From JAADEM01 sp965371855 (lineage in GTDB: Bacteria; Bacteroidota; Bacteroidia; Bacteroidales; Marinilabiliaceae): a stretch of DNA of 39,656 nucleotides. The stretch lies in NCBI GenBank assembly GCA_965371855.1, contig CBDUZZ010000041.1, positions 1 through 39,656 of the forward strand, given 5' to 3'. The notes under the pieces are model-generated. The model saw only the letters and a list, made by a program, of their open reading frames with translations, made no database searches and had not been told where the DNA came from. Positions 1-7,849 of the stretch are shown piece after piece. A program made the translations under genes and the position numbers. Every line of letters starts with the position of its first letter. Within the stretch, counting starts at the first letter, position 1.

Positions 1-2
1 TA

Positions 3-395
3 TGGAAATATTTTCTATTTTTTGATGCGCGAAAGCCAAGTTGGGTTAAGTTTATTACATTGGTTTATAAACGGGAATATGTTGATCGGTATGTTATAAT
101 TGAGGCAATAAATGGGTATTTGTTATTGGGTATAGGCTTTAGTCTATTAATCTTTCTCAGTAATGAATATTTTCCTGATGCATTTAATTTTACCTTGCCC
201 AAGGACGGTTCTGTTTCGTATGACCCAATATATTTCTCATTTGTGACGCTTACTACATTAGGGTATGGTGATAAATTGCCATTAGGTGATGTTGCTAAGT
301 CTATTTCATTGCTAATTACTTTATGCGGACAGTTTTATCTTGTTACTGTTATGGCATTTATTGTAGGTAAGATGTTGGCCAAAAAAGAAAAATAG
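3..395 (+). CDS. Potassium channel pore protein, 5' end outside the window
   Basis: This is the C-terminal part of a potassium-channel (Ion_trans_2 type) membrane protein. The reading frame is open from the window edge, and the first possible in-frame start is a TTG at 60, so the true start probably lies upstream. Visible parts are a hydrophobic helix (GYLLLGIGFSLLIFLSN), a pore loop with the selectivity-filter motif TLTTLGYGD, and a second membrane helix (LLITLCGQFYLVTVMAFIVG) ending in a Lys-rich tail. This is the classic helix-pore-helix unit; in this family the assembled channel is a tetramer that passes K+. No cyclic-nucleotide or RCK domain follows. The gene ends 2 bp before the convergent PLP-enzyme gene. 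The pore assignment is secure; any N-terminal domain cannot be seen. Confidence 0.85.
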   Translation, partial: WKYFLFFDARKPSWVKFITLVYKREYVDRYVIIEAINGYLLLGIGFSLLIFLSNEYFPDAFNFTLPKDGSVSYDPIYFSFVTLTTLGYGDKLPLGDVAKSISLLITLCGQFYLVTVMAFIVGKMLAKKEK

Positions 396-397
396 TA

Positions 398-1483
398 TTA
401 TACGGTTGTTATTTTATTACCATCTGTAGTAGTGTAACCTTTCATCAAGTTTGCTGTTAAACAACTGTGAACAGGTAATATAGCTACCATTTCACCAATG
501 TTTATGTTTTTTATAACATCATTGTTGGCTTTTACTATCCCATGCTCTTGCGATAGTTTTGTTATTTTCCCTATAACATTTTTTACATCCCATGTGTAAT
601 TGTTCAGTGTGACAACTGAGCCATAGTAGTCGTCTCCTGACTCATCTTTGATGCTCTCTTTTGATAGATGTATAGCACCGCCATGTATAACGATCTCATC
701 TCTTTCAGCATGTTTTGCAACTACCGGACAAGCCAATGCAACGGCAATATCTTCACGTTTGCAAACACCGAGTTGATATTGCATTTCATCATGAAAAATG
801 ATATTACCGGGTCGTATCTCATCAACACCCCGAAAATCTTTTGCTATTGAACAGGAAGGAGTGTCGCCATAAGATAGCTGTAGGAGAGGAAAGTAGGTTC
901 GGAGAAAAGTCTTTAGTGCTAAAAGTTTATTTATACTATCAGTCATAATAGCTTCAATCTCGGACTTTGATGTTGAATGATATGTATGTCCGGCATGGGT
1001 AAGAAAACCTAAAAATATCAATTTCTTACTTGACTTTAATGGCGTAAGCAGTTTTTGCATCGATTCAAAATCTTCAGCATCGATGCCGGTTCGCCCATAT
1101 CCTGTGTCTGTTTTAATGTAAACGCCCACAGGGTGAGATAATTTATTTTCCAGAAATGTTATTGCCTCGGCATTTTCAATAAGAATATTCAAATTGATTT
1201 TTGCTGCCAGTTTATTAATCTCTTTCCATTCTAAAATATTAACCGGAAAAGCAACAGTAATATCACTCCATCCGTTTAATGCAAAATACGATGCCATTTT
1301 CATAGAGGATACCGCTATACAATCAATGCCAAAATCTCTGAACCAACTGCCTATTTCTGTCGATTGATGGGTTTTGAAATGTGGCCGTAAAACTACTTTG
1401 GATGATTTGGTTTTTGCAACCATTTTTTTGATGTTATTCAGGACTATGTTTTTATTGACTAACAGAGTAGGGGTAGTAAGCAT
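398..1483 (-). CDS. Fold-type III PLP enzyme (D-threonine aldolase / D-serine dehydratase-like)
   Basis: A 361-residue enzyme with an alanine-racemase-type TIM barrel followed by a small beta domain. The PLP-lysine motif RPHFKTHQ puts the Schiff-base lysine at K37. The C-terminal PVHSCLTANL holds His339 and Cys341, matching the metal-binding His-x-Cys pair of D-threonine aldolases and D-serine dehydratases. Members cleave or dehydrate beta-hydroxy D-amino acids using PLP and a divalent metal. The gene is the last of the leftward run that starts with the GH2 gene, but a 135-bp gap separates it from the ROK gene, so operon membership is uncertain. The substrate cannot be read from the sequence. 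Given the amino-sugar neighbours, D-glucosaminate is a possible substrate because its known dehydratase is, as I recall, of this family. An ordinary D-threonine or D-serine enzyme is equally possible. Confidence 0.8.
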   Translation of the reverse strand: MLTTPTLLVNKNIVLNNIKKMVAKTKSSKVVLRPHFKTHQSTEIGSWFRDFGIDCIAVSSMKMASYFALNGWSDITVAFPVNILEWKEINKLAAKINLNILIENAEAITFLENKLSHPVGVYIKTDTGYGRTGIDAEDFESMQKLLTPLKSSKKLIFLGFLTHAGHTYHSTSKSEIEAIMTDSINKLLALKTFLRTYFPLLQLSYGDTPSCSIAKDFRGVDEIRPGNIIFHDEMQYQLGVCKREDIAVALACPVVAKHAERDEIVIHGGAIHLSKESIKDESGDDYYGSVVTLNNYTWDVKNVIGKITKLSQEHGIVKANNDVIKNINIGEMVAILPVHSCLTANLMKGYTTTDGNKITTV

Positions 1484-1618
1484 GATTTATTTTGTTCAGG
1501 GGTTCCTGGTTGAATTGTTAAATTGTTTTAATCTGTGAATCTGTGGCATTAATTTGTTGCTTTTTGCAAATTAAAAATATTTACAATATAGCAATTTAAC
1601 AGTTTAACAATAGATTAT

Positions 1619-2494
1619 TTATTTCTTCATTGTAACATTTTGTGCATCAAGATATAAAGCTGCTGCACCAAGTACAGCAATTTCTGATTGTTCAGACTGC
1701 ACAATTTTTAATTTTTTTAAGCTGTGTTTATATATAAAAGTTTTGACTTTTTTCCACATTACTTTTTCAAAGAATTTAAATGCTTTTGATATAGTACCAC
1801 CAATAATTATTAATTCAGGGTCGGTTGTAAATAAAATTGTTTTAATAAGATTACCAATATCAAATCCATATTGTTCAAAAATTGCCATTGCTATTTTATC
1901 ATTATTTATTGCCCTGTTATATAGAAGTTCGAATTTTATCCCGTATTTTTCTTCAAAAAACCCTTCTGAACAGTAATATTCAAAATCATGATCTCTATAT
2001 GGGATAGAGCCAAATTCACCTGCCCCACAATTAGTTCCTGAATATAAGTGTTCTTTAAAAATAATGCCGGCACCAACGCCTGCCCCAATTATTAAACCAA
2101 CAACATTTTCATAAACTTTTGCCTGCCCAAAATATTTTTCACCAATGGCAAAACAATTTGCATCATTATTTACGTATACTTTTACTCCAAAACGGCCTTC
2201 AAGAATTTCTTTTAAATGAACCTCACGCCACGATGGTATTTTTTGTACTTTGTATACAATGCCGTTTGGAACATCAACCAAACTGGGAACCCCAATACCA
2301 ATACCGGCAACTTCATTATCAAAAACTTCGGAAATAGCATTTATGAGTTCAGTTAAAATTTCTTCCTCAGTTCCCTTATTATTGATTTTTTTTGTTTGGC
2401 TTTTTACAAGTTGTCCATCCCTTACTTTTCCTGTTAGAAGCGTTTTTCCTCCCAGTGAAACACCAATAATTGCATTTTTAATATTTTCAGTCAT
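1619..2494 (-). CDS. ROK-family protein with altered phosphate-binding loop
   Basis: A 291-residue ROK (repressor/ORF/kinase) family protein without an N-terminal helix-turn-helix, so a sugar-kinase-type member. I start it at the ATG at 2494; a TTG at 2503 would add three residues. The putative catalytic base is kept (D111 in NNDANCFAIGE), as is a glycine-rich loop (GAGVGAG). The first phosphate motif, normally DLGGT, reads SLGGK, losing the Asp and Thr that help bind ATP. The CxCGxxGC zinc motif of classical ROK kinases is absent; the region reads NCGAGEFGSIPYRD and then YYCSEGFFEE. It is a close paralogue of the adjacent ROK gene (same NCGxGEFGSIPY, IPSW and NDANCFA blocks). It may have weak or altered kinase activity, or a sensing role. 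It is probably in the GH2/permease operon after a 169-bp gap. Confidence 0.8.
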   Translation of the reverse strand: MTENIKNAIIGVSLGGKTLLTGKVRDGQLVKSQTKKINNKGTEEEILTELINAISEVFDNEVAGIGIGVPSLVDVPNGIVYKVQKIPSWREVHLKEILEGRFGVKVYVNNDANCFAIGEKYFGQAKVYENVVGLIIGAGVGAGIIFKEHLYSGTNCGAGEFGSIPYRDHDFEYYCSEGFFEEKYGIKFELLYNRAINNDKIAMAIFEQYGFDIGNLIKTILFTTDPELIIIGGTISKAFKFFEKVMWKKVKTFIYKHSLKKLKIVQSEQSEIAVLGAAALYLDAQNVTMKK

Positions 2495-2663
2495 CCCTTT
2501 CAATATTTAGTTATTGATTGTCATTTTATCAACTGAAGCATTGGTGTAGATCCGCTTACTTCGCTGTTATTAAAATATTAGTCTTTTTTCATTTGCTTCA
2601 CAGTCATTAATTGTCATTGGCTTCGCTGGTAATCTAATATCCCAATGACCGCCTAATTACCAA

Positions 2664-3533
2664 TTACTTATTTTCATGCCTGTCGTAGTACAGTGATGCT
2701 GCTCCAAAAATAGCAATATTAGGTGTATTTGTATATATAATTTCCAGTATATTTACTGAATTGGGATACGGAAAATTGTTGATTGAATCCAAAACGGAAT
2801 CATGAAAATATTCCTTTGAGTTTGATACAGAACCGCCAATAATAACTTTATGCGGGTCAACCGAAAACATTATTGTTTTAATTGCATTGCCAAGATGTGT
2901 ACCAAACTCATTAAATGCCTTAATTGCAACAGCATTTCCTTGTTTGGCTTTTTTTAACAGGTTTTCACCATCATCATTATAAAAAGTTTTGAAAAACTTT
3001 CCACTGCAATAATCTTCGTAAATACTATCCAAATATGGTATTGAACCAAATTCACCTGAACCACAGTTTGCATCTTTAAGTAGATGTCCATTCGTAATAA
3101 TTCCAGCTCCCATTCCTGTGCCAATAGTTAATCCAACAAAGTTATCGCAATTTTGTCCTGCACCAAATTTGTATTCGCCTAAAGCAAAGCAGTTTGCATC
3201 GTTATCTAAATACACTGGCACTTTAAATTTTTCCTGCAATATATCTGCAAGATGAATTTCTTTCCACGAGGGGATGTTTTGCACACTGTGAATAATGCCT
3301 TTTTGACGATCAACCAAACTTGGAATTCCAATACCGATACCTTTTACTGATGAATCGAATAATTCTGAAATTAGATTAATAATAAGCTCGGTTATTTCAT
3401 CTGAATTTTTTGAATTTACAGGTAATAGCTTATACTTGTTGTTAATAATTTCCATTCCCTTAACTAGCCCCACATTCACTTTGGTTCCGCCAAGATCTAT
3501 TCCTATTAATTTATTATTGTCTGGTAAAGTCAT
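2664..3533 (-). CDS. ROK-family sugar kinase (glucosamine/hexosamine kinase candidate)
   Basis: A 289-residue ROK-family kinase with intact ATP motifs: IGIDLGGTK near residues 10-18 (D13), catalytic D112 in LDNDANCFALGE, and a second phosphate loop TIGTGMGAG. Like its neighbour it lacks the CxCGxxGC zinc signature, with NCGSGEFGSIPY and EDYCSGKFF in its place, so the pair forms a divergent subgroup. ROK kinases phosphorylate cytoplasmic hexoses or N-acylated amino sugars at C6. Only 2 bp separate it from the upstream permease gene, which implies translational coupling, so it most likely phosphorylates the sugar that this permease imports. With a GH2 exo-glucosaminidase at the head of the operon, glucosamine is the best guess. 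Glucokinase or N-acetylglucosamine kinase remain alternatives. Confidence 0.85.
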   Translation of the reverse strand: MTLPDNNKLIGIDLGGTKVNVGLVKGMEIINNKYKLLPVNSKNSDEITELIINLISELFDSSVKGIGIGIPSLVDRQKGIIHSVQNIPSWKEIHLADILQEKFKVPVYLDNDANCFALGEYKFGAGQNCDNFVGLTIGTGMGAGIITNGHLLKDANCGSGEFGSIPYLDSIYEDYCSGKFFKTFYNDDGENLLKKAKQGNAVAIKAFNEFGTHLGNAIKTIMFSVDPHKVIIGGSVSNSKEYFHDSVLDSINNFPYPNSVNILEIIYTNTPNIAIFGAASLYYDRHENK

Positions 3534-3535
3534 TT

Positions 3536-4792
3536 TTACTCTTGTTTTTGCTTTAAACTTATCGTTTTATTGGAAATTATTGGTTTTGCCCAAAATCCTA
3601 TACTTAAAATATAGGCCAGAGCAATAAAATTTAAAAACATTCCTGTTTTTAAAGATGTGAAATCACTAACAAAGCCAATTAGTAATTGAACTACTGCGCC
3701 CCCCATTATTCCGGTCATTAGAATTCCTGCAAAAGAACCATGATGTTTACTAACTGAATTTAAACCCAGCGAAAGAATAATTGGGTACATTACCGATAGA
3801 AAAAAGCCGCTTGCCTGAAAAGAATATAAAGATATATCAGAATCCGGACTAAATAATGCCACTGCTAAACTAATTATAGCGATTGAGGTGAATAGTTTTA
3901 AAACTAATTTACTATCCATTATTTTCAACAGTATTAAGCCTAAAATTCCACCAATGGTCATTAACCCCCAAAAGTTACCAACAGCTTTTGCGCCAATAGT
4001 TTCATAATCAAACCCATGATATGTTTGAAGGAATTTTGACATCCAGTAGGATATGCCCTGTTCAACACCAACGTAGGCAAATATGCCCAAAAAATATAGT
4101 ATGACCAGCTTGTTTTTAAATAATAAAAGATAACTCTCTTTTGAACCGGCCTTTTCATCATTTTTTAGCTCAACTTTTGGAAATCTTATGGCAAATATTA
4201 TTATAATCATTGCCAGACTTGCTAAAGCAAATATCCAATAAATAGAAACCCATGACATTTCAGCAGGTACAATTCCTGATATGAGGCTTATGATACTGCT
4301 TTGCTCAACAGGTACTTTATCAATACCTGTAACAAGCCATGAATAAACCTGCGGACTAACAAATGAAGCAGCTCCGAAAATTAATTGAGCCATAACCGAA
4401 GTAAAGGCGTAATGTTCTTCACCACCGGCAACTCTTAATAAAGGGTTGATTACTACCTGTAAAATGGCCATGCCTGTACCTATGGTAAATAAAGAAAAAA
4501 GGAATAATCCGAATGAAGGAAGGCCGGTAAATAATATTGAGGCGGCAAATGCGAGAATAAAGGCAAATACCATTAATCTTTTTTCACCATATTTTTCAAC
4601 CATAAAACCTGCCGGTATCGACATTACCCCATAGGCAATAAAAAAGGAAAAGGGTAAAAAACCCGCCATCGTCTCACTTAGATCAAAGCTTGAGGATACA
4701 CTTGGGTTTAATGCACCCAATATATTGGTTAGGAAAGAGATAACAAAAAATGTTACCAGGATTAATGCTACAATAATATAATTTCGTTTCAT
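3536..4792 (-). CDS. MFS sugar permease of the FHS (FucP/NagP-like) type
   Basis: A 418-residue inner-membrane transporter with about twelve hydrophobic helices. The stretch VINPLLRVAGGEEHYAFTS is characteristic of the fucose/galactose/glucose:H+ symporter (FHS) group, which includes FucP and, in several Bacteroidetes and Proteobacteria, the N-acetylglucosamine permease NagP. The MFS loop after helix 2 appears as GFMVEKYGEKR. The gene lies 32 bp downstream of the GH2 gene and 2 bp upstream of the intact ROK kinase, so the three are almost certainly co-transcribed. The likely role is proton-coupled import of the monosaccharide that GH2 releases in the periplasm, which I infer to be glucosamine. 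The substrate is inferred from context only. Confidence 0.85.
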   Translation of the reverse strand: MKRNYIIVALILVTFFVISFLTNILGALNPSVSSSFDLSETMAGFLPFSFFIAYGVMSIPAGFMVEKYGEKRLMVFAFILAFAASILFTGLPSFGLFLFSLFTIGTGMAILQVVINPLLRVAGGEEHYAFTSVMAQLIFGAASFVSPQVYSWLVTGIDKVPVEQSSIISLISGIVPAEMSWVSIYWIFALASLAMIIIIFAIRFPKVELKNDEKAGSKESYLLLFKNKLVILYFLGIFAYVGVEQGISYWMSKFLQTYHGFDYETIGAKAVGNFWGLMTIGGILGLILLKIMDSKLVLKLFTSIAIISLAVALFSPDSDISLYSFQASGFFLSVMYPIILSLGLNSVSKHHGSFAGILMTGIMGGAVVQLLIGFVSDFTSLKTGMFLNFIALAYILSIGFWAKPIISNKTISLKQKQE

Positions 4793-4824
4793 GTGTTTAT
4801 AATCTAAAATTTAACTTCGTGTTA

Positions 4825-7455
4825 TTACTGCTTTACATTTAGTCCTTTATAGCTAAATGATAATTGTTCAATATTAAAGTCAATATTAAAATCTGCGTTT
4901 ATCGTTTTTGATTCACCCGGCAATAAACTAATGTAGTTATCGTCCCAATATATTGGTAAAACTGACAAACCTGTTTCTTTATTTTTTAATTGTAATTCTA
5001 TAAAAAAGGCAATTTTATCAGATTCATTCTTAAGCTTTACACTTAATTGTTTCTCATCTGCGATGCCTGAAAATTTATGTGTTACGCTAATCTTGGTTTC
5101 AGGCATTGAATTTAACAAACCGAAATCGGCGTAGCTTTTGTTAGGTGTTATAAACCACTCTGATTTTTCAATATCCAAAACATCTTCTTTAGTTGACAGC
5201 CAGTAGAAATTACTGCTAATTTCTTTATTGTTTTCATCTTTAAGTTTTAAATCAACAAAATAAGTTGTTGATAGATTTTTAATATCCGGAATATCAAATA
5301 TTTTCTTTGAAATATTCTCAACTATGTTAATGTCCACTGTTTCTGATAAAATTTCTTCTGAATTAATATTGAAAATTTTTATCTCGGCTTTAAGATTGTT
5401 AAAAGCCTCATTATAATTATTCGCAATATAAATATTATGATCTTTATAATTATAAATTAAATTTAGAGGCTGGCAAGCGTTTTTTGTTCCATAAAAAGCA
5501 CCATTTGGCATTAAATACCAATCAAATAACTGCCAAAATGTTTCAGGCCATGCTGAATTAAACATCCATTGAATAATACCTGTTGTGTTATGCTTATTAA
5601 CCGTAAAAGCCTCAAACATTGCTCTTATTGCTTCATAATTAGAGATTTGAGATTTAAAGGTAAATTCCTCAATATTTTTGGTTTCACCATATCGGGCATT
5701 AAATGCATTGAGGTATCTGTTTAATGTTTGGAATTCGTTACGTCCGGCATGGTAATTCCACATATCATTGTTTGGTGGCCATAGATCATTATTAGGTATC
5801 ATGCGTTTTATACTTTCAAGTGGCGGTACTTGCGAGCCCGGGCCTGTTTCAGTATTAAAGCCATAAGCACCACCCAGTATTGTGTCTATATACCAATAAT
5901 TTGGTGTTACATACCCGTAAGGGCCTAACATTTTAACCGCAACTTTACCTGAAATTTTACTTATGTTATAAAAGTCAGTTCCCATATCCTGACCTTTACA
6001 AGAAGCTATATAAGGTATGTTAGGTGAATATTCCGAAATGTAATCACTTACTTTTTGTTCAAGTTCGGGAACAGGTAGTTTATCGCTGCCCAATGTCCAA
6101 AGAAAAACACTGGGGTGGTTTCTTAGCCAAATTATTTGATCCCGGTAGGCAAGAGATTGAAGTTCCATATCTTTTTTAGAAGTGATGCACATAAACTCAG
6201 TTTCGGGTCTGTTACAATATCCTTCCCATTCCCAATGACAACTCCAACCAATCATTAAAAGGATACCATATTCATCAGCTTTGTTGAAAATGCTTTGATC
6301 ATTGCCCCAAAAACCTTCAAGTCTGATTGTATTTAGGTTCATGTGCTTAGCATATTTCATTTGCGCATCCACTTTTTCAGGCGTATCTGCAAGTAATATA
6401 TCATCTACCCAACCGGCACCTTTAATAAGTACCTTTTTACCATTTACTTTATATCCTTGATGGCCATTTTTATTTTTATATGCTTTTATTTCCCTTATAC
6501 CAAAGCGCACTTCTTGTTCGTCAGAAAGCTCATTGTTCACAATAGCTTTAATATTCAGCTTATACAAATTTTGTTCGCCAAGATTATTTGGCCACCATAA
6601 TTTAGGCTTATTAATCTGCAACTCTTTTACATCTTTATGAGTTAGTTTAACCAAGCGACTTTCATTTGCCATTAAAGTGTAAGTTTTTGAAAATTTAATG
6701 TTTTCAATTGCTCCTTCAAGAGTAAGCTTGGTTTCTTTATCAGATTGATTAACTATTTCTGCACTAATTGTTAGATAAGCTTCGTCAAGAGTTTCCGTAT
6801 TCACTTTTGAATCGACAAAAACATTTTTTAAGGCAAGCTCACGTGTCCTTATTAGTTTTACCGGACGCCAAAGTCCAATATTTTTATCAGGTGCATGTGG
6901 ATTCCAGTCTACAAAACCTATGCTTAAATCCGCTTTCTTAGGTGCTATGATTTCAACAGCTAAAATATTTTTACCTTCTTGTATATTATTGTTGATATTT
7001 AAATCAAACATTCTAAAAGGGCTTTCAATAGTTGAGCTGTCAGCTATTAATTTACCATTTAACCAAATATTTGCTCTATAGTTAATACCCTCAAAAATCA
7101 AATTGTAATTTTCGCTTTTTGAATAATTTTCAATTATAAATTCTGTTCGATACCACCATGGCTTGTTAAACTGTTCTGTTGGTATTTTTGATAAGTTATC
7201 TGCAAAATAAATATCTTTATAAACACCATTTTTAACTAAGGCATTTAAAATCGTTGATGGAATTTTAGCCTCGTACCATTCTGAGGCACTATAATTATCT
7301 TTAGAAATTAACTTACCCTCAGAATTGACAATCAAACTACTTTGAATTTTCCAGTCTTTTAATAGTTGTGTTTTCCCACTTGTTTTGTTTTCAACATGTT
7401 TACATGAGTTGAATAGTAATCCGGAAATGAATAGAATTAGGATTGCGTTTTGCAT
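4825..7455 (-). CDS. GH2 exo-beta-D-glucosaminidase-like lipoprotein
   Basis: An 876-residue glycoside hydrolase of family GH2 with a lipoprotein-type signal ending at Cys18 (GLLFNSC). Domain order is an N-terminal sugar-binding jelly roll (about 35-205), an immunoglobulin-like domain (210-320), the TIM barrel (325-660) and C-terminal beta domains. The barrel holds GSDK with Asp458 where beta-galactosidases and beta-mannosidases have an Asn-Glu acid/base, and NTETGPG with Glu536 as the nucleophile. An Asp acid/base is the hallmark of the exo-beta-D-glucosaminidase subgroup (type enzyme CsxA, with Asp and Glu about 70 residues apart). Such enzymes release glucosamine from the non-reducing end of chitosan oligomers. 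It heads a leftward operon with a sugar permease and ROK genes and faces susC across a shared regulatory region. Beta-mannosidase is the main alternative. Confidence 0.85.
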   Translation of the reverse strand: MQNAILILFISGLLFNSCKHVENKTSGKTQLLKDWKIQSSLIVNSEGKLISKDNYSASEWYEAKIPSTILNALVKNGVYKDIYFADNLSKIPTEQFNKPWWYRTEFIIENYSKSENYNLIFEGINYRANIWLNGKLIADSSTIESPFRMFDLNINNNIQEGKNILAVEIIAPKKADLSIGFVDWNPHAPDKNIGLWRPVKLIRTRELALKNVFVDSKVNTETLDEAYLTISAEIVNQSDKETKLTLEGAIENIKFSKTYTLMANESRLVKLTHKDVKELQINKPKLWWPNNLGEQNLYKLNIKAIVNNELSDEQEVRFGIREIKAYKNKNGHQGYKVNGKKVLIKGAGWVDDILLADTPEKVDAQMKYAKHMNLNTIRLEGFWGNDQSIFNKADEYGILLMIGWSCHWEWEGYCNRPETEFMCITSKKDMELQSLAYRDQIIWLRNHPSVFLWTLGSDKLPVPELEQKVSDYISEYSPNIPYIASCKGQDMGTDFYNISKISGKVAVKMLGPYGYVTPNYWYIDTILGGAYGFNTETGPGSQVPPLESIKRMIPNNDLWPPNNDMWNYHAGRNEFQTLNRYLNAFNARYGETKNIEEFTFKSQISNYEAIRAMFEAFTVNKHNTTGIIQWMFNSAWPETFWQLFDWYLMPNGAFYGTKNACQPLNLIYNYKDHNIYIANNYNEAFNNLKAEIKIFNINSEEILSETVDINIVENISKKIFDIPDIKNLSTTYFVDLKLKDENNKEISSNFYWLSTKEDVLDIEKSEWFITPNKSYADFGLLNSMPETKISVTHKFSGIADEKQLSVKLKNESDKIAFFIELQLKNKETGLSVLPIYWDDNYISLLPGESKTINADFNIDFNIEQLSFSYKGLNVKQ

Positions 7456-7477
7456 AATATTGGGTTTTAATATGTGC

Positions 7478-7508
7478 CAAAAGTATAAAATAATTTATTA
7501 GATGCAAA
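7478..7508 (-). promoter_or_regulatory. Predicted promoter of the GH2 operon
   Basis: On the minus strand a -7 box TACTTTTG (7478-7485) matches the Bacteroidetes consensus TAnnTTTG. It is preceded, 19 bp away, by TTTG at 7505-7508 as the -33 box. The predicted start of transcription is near 7471, giving a leader of about 16 nt before the GH2 ATG at 7455. The -33 box lies inside the palindromic operator at 7502-7517, so bound repressor would block it. Confidence 0.6.
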
Positions 7509-7517
7509 AAATTGCAT
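7502..7517. promoter_or_regulatory. Palindromic operator 1, LacI-type candidate
   Basis: The 16-bp inverted repeat ATGCAAAAAATTGCAT has half-sites ATGCAA and TTGCAT around a 4-bp spacer. With its flanks (GATGC...CATTAAA, 7501-7521) it matches operator 2 over 21 bp with one mismatch. The GCAA-N4-TTGC layout is the same as in the E. coli PurR operator, a LacI-family site. It overlaps the -33 box of the GH2 promoter. The likely ligand is the LacI-family protein encoded at 14986-16014; that link is inferred. Confidence 0.7.
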
Positions 7518-7733
7518 TAAAAAATATCTTTAATTGTAAAAAAAAATGAATCAGGGCATTATTTTCTTGATTGTTAATTTTGTATTGAGAAGTGTTTGTA
7601 TAAGTACATGTAAGTAAGTTGATTATTGTAAAAATATAATTATAGGATTCGTCTGATAGCGTAGAATAACTTAAATGTATAATGCTTTAAATAGTTTAAA
7701 AAATGAACAAAGAAGTGTTTTGTTGTAAAAAAA

Positions 7734-7761
7734 AATGTTAATATATTTGCATATTAACATT
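7734..7761. repeat. Perfect 11-bp inverted repeat over the susC -33 region
   Basis: AATGTTAATAT (7734-7744) and ATATTAACATT (7751-7761) are exact reverse complements with a 6-nt spacer that carries the -33 TTTG of the susC promoter. The position suggests a second regulator site, distinct from the two ATGCAA-type operators. A shorter related palindrome (AATGTTAAACATT) overlaps the start of the lacI-type gene at 16013-16025. Confidence 0.55.
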
Positions 7762-7777
7762 GTATAATATAATTTTG
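7746..7777 (+). promoter_or_regulatory. Predicted promoter of the susC-susD operon
   Basis: TTTG at 7746-7749 and TAATTTTG at 7770-7777 are spaced by 20 bp, a full match to the Bacteroidetes -33/-7 consensus. Transcription should start near 7784, inside operator 2 (7779-7794). This leaves a leader of about 66 nt before the susC ATG at 7850. Confidence 0.7.
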
Positions 7778-7778
7778 G

Positions 7779-7794
7779 ATGCAAAATATTGCAT
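7779..7794. promoter_or_regulatory. Palindromic operator 2, LacI-type candidate
   Basis: The inverted repeat ATGCAAAATATTGCAT is the second copy of the site at 7502-7517. It lies one base after the susC -7 box and over the predicted transcription start, a typical repressor position. Flanks are shared with copy 1. The two copies are centred 277 bp apart, so looping between them by a tetrameric repressor is conceivable. Confidence 0.7.
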
Positions 7795-7849
7795 TAAATG
7801 TAGAGTTTCAAAAATGCAGTTAGTTTTATTAATTAAAATCTAAATTCTT

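Noticed and set aside
398..1483. Alanine racemase
   Set aside because: The His-x-Cys metal pair at the C-terminus and the RPHFKTH lysine motif belong to the D-threonine aldolase/D-serine dehydratase group.
2613..2649. Inverted repeat GTCATTGG...CCAATGAC between the ROK genes
   Set aside because: Arms are only 8 bp with a 21-nt loop and no T run follows, so neither a terminator nor an operator can be supported.
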